Shown: positions 56,695 through 64,000 of the stretch, in pieces | Position numbering within the stretch: position 1 is the first letter of the stretch | How the letters are laid out: the number at the start of each line of letters is the position of its first letter | Assembly (NCBI RefSeq): GCF_945859705.1 | Contig: NC_079134.1 | Coordinates: forward strand, 51,762,402 to 51,826,401 | Reading direction: 5' to 3' | Length of the DNA: 64,000 nt | Origin: Episyrphus balteatus | Taxonomy: Eukaryota > Arthropoda > Insecta > Diptera > Syrphidae | Translations under genes and position numbers: made by a program | The notes under the pieces: generated by a model | What the model was told of the DNA's origin: nothing | Seen by the model: only the letters and a program-made list of their open reading frames with translations | The model's database searches: none

Positions 56695-57040
56695 TAACAG
56701 TTTTTGAGGTTATGTCCTTTTGCGTGATAATTTGTTATAATTAAACTTGTGGCGGTTTCTCAAAGAACTAAACTTCTTCTTTCAAAATCTGTTTAAAGCT
56801 TTTTAATATCTCTTTCCCTCTCTGAAAAATCCTAAGTTGAATTCAACATGTTTGGTGCATATTCTCTATGTAAAAAAAATCTTATGTTCGTTTGGGCCTC
56901 ATGGCAAATCCCAAAAAATTCCTTACCTATAAACTTACCAAAAAAAACTTAAAGGAATGCAAATACATAGAGAATATGCACCAAACACGTTGAATTATAA
57001 CAAATTATCACGCAAAAGGACATAACCTCAAAAACTGTTA
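56695..57040. repeat. two-step inverted repeat
   Basis: The outer arms (56695-56742 and 56993-57040) are reverse complements, for example GAGGTTATGTCCTTTTGCGT. The inner arms (56841-56871 and 56965-56995) pair 30 of 31 bases (TTTGGTGCATATTCTCTATG). On the left, about 98 bp lie between the two arm pieces with no counterpart on the right, so a once simple hairpin has an insertion in one arm. Confidence 0.85.
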
Positions 57041-57160
57041 AAAAAGAGTATTTTTGATTTTCTAACGGTAATATCTAAAAAACCTGATGTGAGAGATTCG
57101 AGTTCAGCATACGAAAAACCATAAGAGAAGTAGGTATAATCTGACTTATATAGTGACTTG
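57041..57160. repeat. dispersed repeat, copy 1
   Basis: TTTCTAACGGTAATATCTAA, then AGATTCGAGTTCAGCATACG and AAAAACC are shared with 62740-62830 and in part with the MITE at 59880. The preceding ACATAACCTC belongs to the same unit. Confidence 0.65.
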
Positions 57161-57534
57161 ATTAGTGAAATCGAATAGGGCAGAAAAAATGAACGGACTT
57201 AAATCTGAATATAAGAAGATTTAAAAATGATATCAGTTTAGTTGAAACGCAATTAAAAAGATACATATTTCTTCTAAAAATAGAGCCATTTATTTTTTAC
57301 CGTTATTATTAACAGAGTTATGAGCCAAAACATGAGTGAGAGTACGTAAAAGTACGCTTTTTTCATAACTAATTAAGCTCGCAAAAACGAATAGCTCGAT
57401 AAAAGATTTTAAAAAAGCTTTTTTCTAACTATTTAGACCCCAAGGAACATTCCTGCATCAAAAAATCTGGAGTGCAAGACACTTCGAGTAGTGTCGTGTT
57501 CAAACGACCCGTGAAAGGCGAAGTGCTCTTTTGC

Positions 57535-58326
57535 ACGGGTGCCTATTGTTTCGCCTTTTTTACTTCGATTTCTGTTATTTCGTTTTTGACATAATTATTT
57601 TTGATTAGTTCGCCATCCTTTATTTGGGTTTTCGTTTACTTCGTATTTCGATCACTTCGCCCAACTTAAACTTTGCCTTGTGTCTTCTTGATTTTTATTT
57701 ATTTCACATTTTCATAACAAGTCCAATGTGTTGTTTCGCCAAGGTTCATTTCGCTTTTAGTTTATTTTGGCATCTGGTAATTCCGTCTTCAGTTATGTGG
57801 ATTGTTTTGGGTTTTGAAGACTTTTGGATTAAAGATAACCCAATCGTTATAATGTAAGAGATCTGTTACCTCTAATTGTAACGAATTCGTAGTTTTTTTC
57901 TTTTTTGGGCATTTTTAAAATTCACAGGCATTCAAAACGACGCGAATTATTCGCCACCATTTGTTTCGCCATTTTGTTGTGGATGTTAACAGCCTAAGGG
58001 CGTTAAATTTCGCGCGAATTTTAACGCCCTTAGGCTATTAACATCCACAAAAAAATGGGCGAAACAAATGGTGGCGAAATAATTAAAGTCCAAGTGAACT
58101 AAAGGCGACTTAATTCCAAAACTAAGTAATGAAAAAAGGAAGTAATCAATAACAAAATAAACCAAAAACGAAGTCATAAGAAAACGGAGTATAAGTTGGT
58201 CGAAATAAGGAAAAACGAAATAAATAAAATACTAAACAATAAAAATACGAAACAATAAAATAGCGAATCGACTTAGACGAAACAACCAAAAACCGAAATA
58301 AGAAAAGCGAAACAAACCATACCCCT
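57535..58326. mobile_element. foldback element built from short TTTCG-type units
   Basis: The left arm is T-rich with ATTTCG, CTTCG and GTTTCGCC every 8-20 bp. The right arm is A-rich with the mirrored CGAAAT, CGAAG and GGCGAAAC. Outer ends GGGTGCCTATTGTTTCGCC and GCGAAACAAACCATACCCC pair approximately. The inner 55 bp (57945-57999 and 58019-58080) pair almost perfectly, for example GTTAACAGCCTAAGGGCGTT, around a core AAATTTCGCGCGAATTT that is itself palindromic. Long terminal arms of degenerate short units recall Drosophila FB/Galileo elements. The frames at 57624-57857 and 57986-58177 are not genes. Confidence 0.8.
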
Positions 58327-58329
58327 TTT

Positions 58330-59870
58330 GCACTTATTATAGTAAATTGCTAAACTATTTTTTGAGTCCGCTCTGTTATATGCAATTCTGTGTGAAAAAC
58401 TAACAAACTCATTTGGCTTAACCGTCTAGTTTGTGACAAAACAAAAATCATTTAGTCGCTCAAATCGACCGACGACGACTGAATAGTTTCTGCATGTGCG
58501 CTCGGTTTCATACAGTCCATTATGTTTTATTAAAGAAACCGAAAAGTTGGGAAACTAAAAGTAGCTATTGCGCGACTAGCCTTACGTTGCGTTTAGCGTA
58601 GGATTGACCATTATCAAAAAAGCAAACTCGTATCAATAACTTGAAAGAAATTAATGTTTATAATAGAACTTAAGTTTGATTTAAAACTTTTCTTAATCTA
58701 AAATAATTTATATTTTGAAATTATCCGCTATAAAAAAAAGAAATTAAAAACGAAACACATTTTATTTTTCATTTAACTTCTTTTAATTTTCAAAACACGG
58801 TATAAAAGAAAACTTTCTCAAATAACATTTTTATTATACAGCAGAAACCATAGAACTGAATTTTTGTTTTCTGTTGAAAAACAAAAAATCAATTTTGATT
58901 TTAATATTTCCTTTTCCCATTAATTCTTACACTTGACATTTGAATACGGACAAATTTATTATTATTATTATCATATCAAAATTAAACATACTTTATTTGT
59001 ATTATCCTCAATAGTAACACTTCAAGCTTTAATATTTCAAACACTTAATTAAACTAATGGACCGTACTTATCATGTCAAAGTCAAATCATGGAATTGCCA
59101 ACCAAATTAAGGACAAAAACATACAAAACACTATACAACCCACATTTATTCTATTTGCCTTAGAAAATATTTCTAGCCAAAATCACTTACCCAAACACAC
59201 ACGACCCTCACAACGACGAGGCGGAGGAGGCAGACACATTAAATCGGAAAGGATTAAAACCAAGGACACATTGATTTACGATCTCTTCCGACTGTCCATT
59301 ATTCCTTGACACACATTTATCACATGTACACCCCTACACACACAGTACCTACATATTTGTATATTGAAGGAATGCTTTTGAATAGGAAATAGGATAAATA
59401 CTGATTGCACTGATTGAGAGGGGTCTCGACTCGAACAGTTTGATTGGATTAATTAACCAACAAATATGATTTGATTTGTCCTTCGATTTTTGTTTAGCTA
59501 CGACAAAATAACATCAATTATTGTCAATATGGTAACTACCTATACGTTAAAGAAAAAAAAAACTATTGTTGAAAAAGTTTTCATTCTGATTATGAGTGAT
59601 TGCCTCTACAAGGTAACAATGAAAAGAAATAGATTGATGCTATCAAAATGGAGGTGTCGCGTGCAGGTTCCGGTCACCAAGTGCCAAGTTCTCCCATCTT
59701 CTATGTTTAAAATTATGCTAGCACAAAAATTACTAAGATGTAAGAGTGTACCAAGTTTTAAAGTTAGTTTTAAAATTGTATCAATTTGTACCTGGGCGAA
59801 AAGCTTTGGAGTTGAGGTCACTTGAACTTTAAAATTGCATTGATTTTTAAGGTTATTTGAAAAATTCTAC
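58330..59870. other. no gene recognised
   Basis: Frames at 59073-59309 and 59490-59825 have no motif. A/T-rich with a (TTA)n tract near 58960. Confidence 0.4.
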
Positions 59871-59879
59871 TATCTATTA

Positions 59880-59968
59880 CACTGGTTAACAAAATTCGAG
59901 TTCAGCACACCGAAAACCTTCAGAAAAGTATATTTTTGTTTCGGCAACAAAACCCTTGTAAACCAGTG
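59880..59968. mobile_element. very small MITE, 89 bp
   Basis: CACTGGTTAACAA and TTGTAAACCAGTG are inverted ends, with TTA on both sides (59877-59879, 59969-59971). The interior carries the ATTCGAGTTCAGCAC / CGAAAAC / GAAAAGTATAT words of the dispersed repeat at 57041 and 62690. It is a minimal or deleted member of that family. Confidence 0.7.
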
Positions 59969-59974
59969 TTATCT

Positions 59975-62110
59975 TTGGTTTATAAAATCAATCAATCACT
60001 AGTAGCCTCTCGAATTGTTAAGAATACGTTTTAAATTATCGCTGCCTATTAATGTGAAAAGCCTCTAACGTGTTCAAATAAGGTTGTGATTTTGCTCGGT
60101 TGTGATTAAAATGAAAGGGCATTATAATTTTTGTGTTTTTTGCTGACGACGTGGGCTTCATAGTCGAAGGTATCAACGTCACCTGAAAGGCTAGTTAGTC
60201 GGTTCAATATGACTCGAAAAACAGTTGACAACACCGTAGAAAAGGTAAGAGATTGCCTGACAGAATTTGTTTCCCATCTCTTAGGCTTCGATCATATAAC
60301 AAGGAATGAAGTGTTAGAACGAAACCTTTCTAATTCCTAAAGGCCTTTTTGTCAATTAAGAAAATACAAAGGCCATCATTTTCTGTATATACAATAGAGC
60401 TCTAATTTCTTTTTTCAACTTTGGTCATATAGCCTATCTACACAAGATTCAGAATCTTTAAAAACCTTTTTTAACAGTGTGCTCCGATGGATATATAATA
60501 ATATAATAGATATTTTAAGCCCTTTTGCTGCTACCAAATCAGATGCAACTTTCATACCAGAGTTTATAAATTATGAAAATAGTTTTTTTGTAAAAATAAA
60601 AAAAAAAACAAAAATTGAGTTTGGACTCATAAAGTCAGCAACATCTGCACTGGTACGATCCAGGAATTTTCAAAAGTTTTGGAAAGGGAGTTAGTCGCCG
60701 TCCATCGAAGCACCCCGGCTCACTTGAGCGCCGGCCGTTTCAAAGACACCCACTACCTAAAACGAAACAGAAACGAAAAACAATTTTAATATACAAGATC
60801 GCAGTGAGTTGCTTAATATTATAACAAATTAAAGAATACAAAAAACAGTTCACCCGAATCATCCCAGATCCAAAAATATTGGGACCGTAAAAAATTAAAT
60901 ATTTGTGTCGGTCCCTTATTTATTAAAAAAAAAACTTCTTTTTTTTGGCGTCTTAGGTTAATTTAATTACTGTTTCTAAAATATATGATAGATTCTGTAC
61001 CACTTTGGCTAGCTTCCTTCACAGTCCAACTTGTTATGAACTCCATAAGCACAGATTCTCCTTTTATACAATTTTCATCATCTGACTTTTCAATAATATT
61101 ATTATTGCTTCAAAGTTTAATCGATCGTTTTAAAGTGATCGAACAAAGTAAATAAGCACAAAGTACTTTTCATCTATAACACATATTTTTTTTTTAATTG
61201 AAAATTCATATCAAAATAAAGTGAAAGTGATAAAGGATTGTTCCTCAAGGGTCAGCGCGACGTACCAAAGTTTTGTAAATTTTCCTAGGAGTAGAACCAA
61301 CCTCCAAAGAGCTCTCTAGGGGAAGGGAATAGGGAATCCTGGGACGTTTCTTTTCTGTCAGATTAACTACAGTGCCACAAAGGGTGTCCCAGTTGTTTTT
61401 TTTTTGACTGAAAGGAATCGTTTTTTGTCCCGTTATTTTTTTCTTAGTTTTTTTTTTTATTAATTTTTTGTTAATTTAAATTATGTTTCTAATTTTTCTT
61501 ACTTGCTTAAAATTATTTACCATAAAAATAAAACTTGAATGACGCCCATGTGTTGGATGTGTTGTTTATGTTTCACAAAAATGAAACAATGAATTTTTGA
61601 AGAACATTTCAGGGGTGTGAATGGTTGCCGATCGTCAACGATGACGAGGACCTGATTCTGCTGGAACGACAACTTAATTGGGAGAATCCTAACTTAGCCG
61701 AAGGATTTTCATGGTTGGGTGGGTAAAGGCCACACTGCAATGACACCGGCGCAGTGCCCTTGGAGGTTGTGAACGTCCGTCCGAGTAAAATTTTGAGTTT
61801 TGTTTTCAGTAAACCGGCCTGATTTGTGTTTTTGGCTGCTAGTAACGTGAACTTCCGAGAACAAGATCCCCCCGACATCCGACTAGCTGACGCTGTGCAT
61901 AGCAAGCAGGCCACGTTCTCGGGAGTAGACACCCTTCCCCTCTTTCACTGTGCTCCTCTTTCCTTTTCCAGATGTTCCTGCCACGATATCTTAGTTTCAC
62001 TGCCTTATCGACTCATCCTTATCCACGCTCCCTCCTATCCTCTACACTAAACAGTAGTGTGTGATTTTTCGAAGAAAGTGATGTTTTAATTCTTGACAGT
62101 GATTTTCGTG
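59975..62110. other. no gene supported; GC-richer patch at 61600-62050
   Basis: The 71-codon frame at 60479-60694 is unrecognised. At 61610-62050 composition rises and both strands have frames (107 codons on -, 61609-61932). On + the stretch after TTTCAG at 61611 reads GCEWLPIVNDDEDLILLERQ and LNWENPNLAEGFSWLGG before a stop. It looks coding-like but matches no family I know. Confidence 0.35.
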
Positions 62111-62119
62111 TTTCTGTTC

Positions 62120-62660
62120 TAGATCTTGAATCATGTGGCTACGAAAACTGCACAAGCCAACAAATCCAGGCAAGTAGATTTATGTCGCTGGATTGTTGAA
62201 GTAATTAATGGAAAATTTAAACGTTATTTTAAATTTGTGAGTCAAGACTAATTCAACCAGTCACTGTCTGCAATTTAATAAAAGACTTTAAAGTAGCAGG
62301 TGCGCTTCTAAATGCATTTCGTGATCCAGTTACTGATAATGTCAACTCAGAATTTATATTTTAGTAACCAAAAAATAAATACGCCGTATTATTTATATGA
62401 TTATGTTAATAGTTAACGATAACAATTTAAACAGGCTAACAGGCAAAGAATTTCATTTGCCAGAATAGATATTAATGGCATTGCTGATGTGACTGAAAAT
62501 CGTGAAAAAATTAACTCTAGGTTCTTACCATATAAAACTTGTCAAATCTGCCGAGAACATCTACGAAATGGTCTTTACACAATAGAAATATTACAAGACA
62601 TTGCCGTATTCAATCTTAACAATGTGCCTCCAATGTTTGGTTGTTAAGAGGTCGTATGCA
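62120..62660 (+). pseudogene. ISL2EU-type DDE transposase remnant
   Basis: One frame from 62129 reads NHVATKTAQANKSRQVDLCR then WIVEVINGKFKRYFKFV, the segment with the catalytic E (R-W-x-V-E-x-x-N-x-x-x-K) of this DDE_Tnp_4 group. Further on, in other frames, come LIKDFKVAGALLNAFRDPVT, IDINGIADVTENR, GSYHIKLVKSAE and NGLYTIEILQDI. The last is the C-terminal Y-x-x-K-x-A-x-S-Y region followed by an E-I strand. Stops and at least three frame changes make it inactive. It complements the N-terminal part of a similar protein at 43065-43430 but is not the same copy. Confidence 0.7.
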
Positions 62661-62689
62661 GTCACGACCCGTTACAAAATGTTTATAAC

Positions 62690-62850
62690 GAATTACCCCA
62701 CATAAAAACATAACCTCGAAAAGAGCCAAAATTAAGTTTTTTGCATTTTATAACGGTAATATTTCAAAAACGAAGGAAAATTAAAATTTTTTGACTTTAG
62801 ATTCGAGTTAAGCACATCAAAAACCTCTTGAAAAGTATATCTTTAATTTT
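62690..62850. repeat. dispersed repeat, copy 2
   Basis: ACATAACCTCGAAAAG, ATAACGGTAATATTTCAAAA and GATTCGAGTTAAGCACATC appear in the same order as at 57020-57130. It lies directly after the transposase remnant. Confidence 0.65.
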
Positions 62851-62859
62851 GTTGACTAG

Positions 62860-64000
62860 TGTTTAAGGTCGTTTTCAATACAATTGTAGGCCCTGTCCGG
62901 ATTATATCTAATAATGCGAAGAAGAGTGAATTGCTGAGTTGAGAAATGTATTTTTTATAAGTTTTTGATGAGTAGCAGAGTAGGTAGAGGTACTGATGTG
63001 TTGCAAAGTAAGTATATGGTTCAATTTTAGTAATCTTATTTAAAATCCAGAGCGGTTGTTTAGGTTAGGGTATGTGTGTAGATATGTTTACGGAGTAGAG
63101 CTGTAACTCTTTATTCATTTTATTTTTAATATTTTGGATGATAAATTTGACTTTATTTAGGTCTATGAATAAATAAATATGCACGAAAAAAATACATGAC
63201 GCTAATCTCATAAACTAACAAGAGACTTGTAATTTTGTTTTTATGAAAATATGGGGCTTAAGTGTGGGTATGCTTACCCTACTGAAGACACATAAGTGCA
63301 AAATATACAACGTACAAATTAAAAACAATAAAGAAGAGAACTGATTTATATTCACCCCCTCTCCAGGAAGCCCCTAGTTGCACTCAAAACCCGTGACACC
63401 ATATTTTAATAAACGAGTCCTCCACCTCTCCTAAAATGAAAAAAAAAAACACCTACACAAATGGAAAAGGAAGATACACCATTGCTTAAATTTTAATATA
63501 CTTTCACGTTCCACCATAACAGAAAAGCAGAACACGAACTATACAGCCAGCCAACTTATGATTTATTAGACTCGAGTAATTGTCGCATTACAAAAAGATT
63601 ACTCGCTTATACGTTTTTAAATAAAAGTCGAATTAATTTTACGTTTCATGCGCATACATATATATATTCTTGGGCATTAATTTTCACAAAAGGAAATTCA
63701 TTGCCATACTTTATTAAAACCAAAAGGACTTTCTCTTCGCTGCCTATATTTTTTTTTTTTTAATTTTTTTTCTCGCTATATGAATATATGTGTGATTGTT
63801 TGTACAACTCAGTGATAATGACGACCAAAGGATAACTTTAATAGGCGTTGTATCCTACGAGTGAAAAAAAATGTTTTTTTTTCTTCTGTTACTCTCGTGA
63901 AAAGCTTTTTATCTGAAAGGATGTAAATCCTACTTAATCGTGTTTAAAAATGAAACGAAACCGAAACGCGTTTTTACAAGGGTAATAGGAATCAAAATAA
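62860..64000. other. no gene recognised
   Basis: A/T-rich with poly-T and poly-A runs. No frames with motifs and no element ends were identified. Confidence 0.4.

Overview
This window looks like repeat-dominated, AT-rich insect chromatin, most likely from a fly (Diptera). The reasons are the mix of repeat families (PIF/Harbinger with a MADF-BESS partner gene, hAT elements with 8-bp target duplications, Penelope-like ends, a Jockey-type LINE fragment, a tRNA-derived SINE, a (GTCT)n element resembling dipteran mini-me/DINE-1), 49-56 bp introns with GT-AG borders, and heat-shock elements placed as in fly heat-shock promoters. The species cannot be named from the sequence. No host protein-coding gene could be supported in 64 kb; the window is either intergenic or part of very long introns. 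Nearly every convincing reading frame belongs to a transposable element and most are broken.

Layout. 1-8 kb: low-complexity DNA, a 135-bp palindromic MITE (2389-2523), an isolated heat-shock-type promoter (HSE arrays at 3497-3544, TATA at 3558) followed by an A-rich leader with no long frame, a SINE fragment, and a 611-bp hAT MITE full of GGGGCCCC motifs (6624-7234). 8.9-14.8 kb: a 1-kb hAT MITE, a ZMYM-like hAT transposase remnant, a 724-bp TTAA-flanked foldback element, a repeat-protein remnant, a broken Harbinger transposase and a Harbinger MITE. 17.1-21.1 kb: a 3.8-kb Harbinger element (17189-21020) with 36-bp terminal repeats, a transposase with all three catalytic acidic residues and a convergent MADF-BESS gene, inserted in a Penelope-like 3' end. 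21.9-27.3 kb: a Ty3/gypsy-like pol tail split by a 2.2-kb DNA element, a Penelope-like endonuclease tail, a (GTCT)n element and a RAG1/Transib-like transposase remnant. 29-33 kb: a hAT element containing a Jockey-type reverse transcriptase remnant, then a tandem duplication with a 27-bp perfect hairpin. 33-44 kb: mostly unique-looking AT-rich DNA with short repeats and two further transposase remnants. 44-56.6 kb: two more hAT elements, a mariner remnant, a Penelope-like endonuclease tail, a SINE, a transposon zinc-cluster protein remnant, a Harbinger MITE and a near-perfect 680-bp palindrome (54148-54827). 56.7-64 kb: a 790-bp foldback element made of short TTTCG-type units, a small MITE, and an ISL2EU-type transposase remnant.

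How the parts relate: the genes do not form a host pathway. The only functional pairing is the Harbinger transposase and its MADF-BESS partner, which in that superfamily act together (catalysis, and DNA binding/nuclear import). Nested insertions and exact target duplications give a relative order: Harbinger after Penelope, a TA-flanked element after gypsy, a LINE into a hAT. The most unusual features are the orphan heat-shock promoter, the two long perfect palindromes and the recurring hammerhead-core-like motif at Penelope-type 3' ends. Boundaries and families were read by eye, without database searches.
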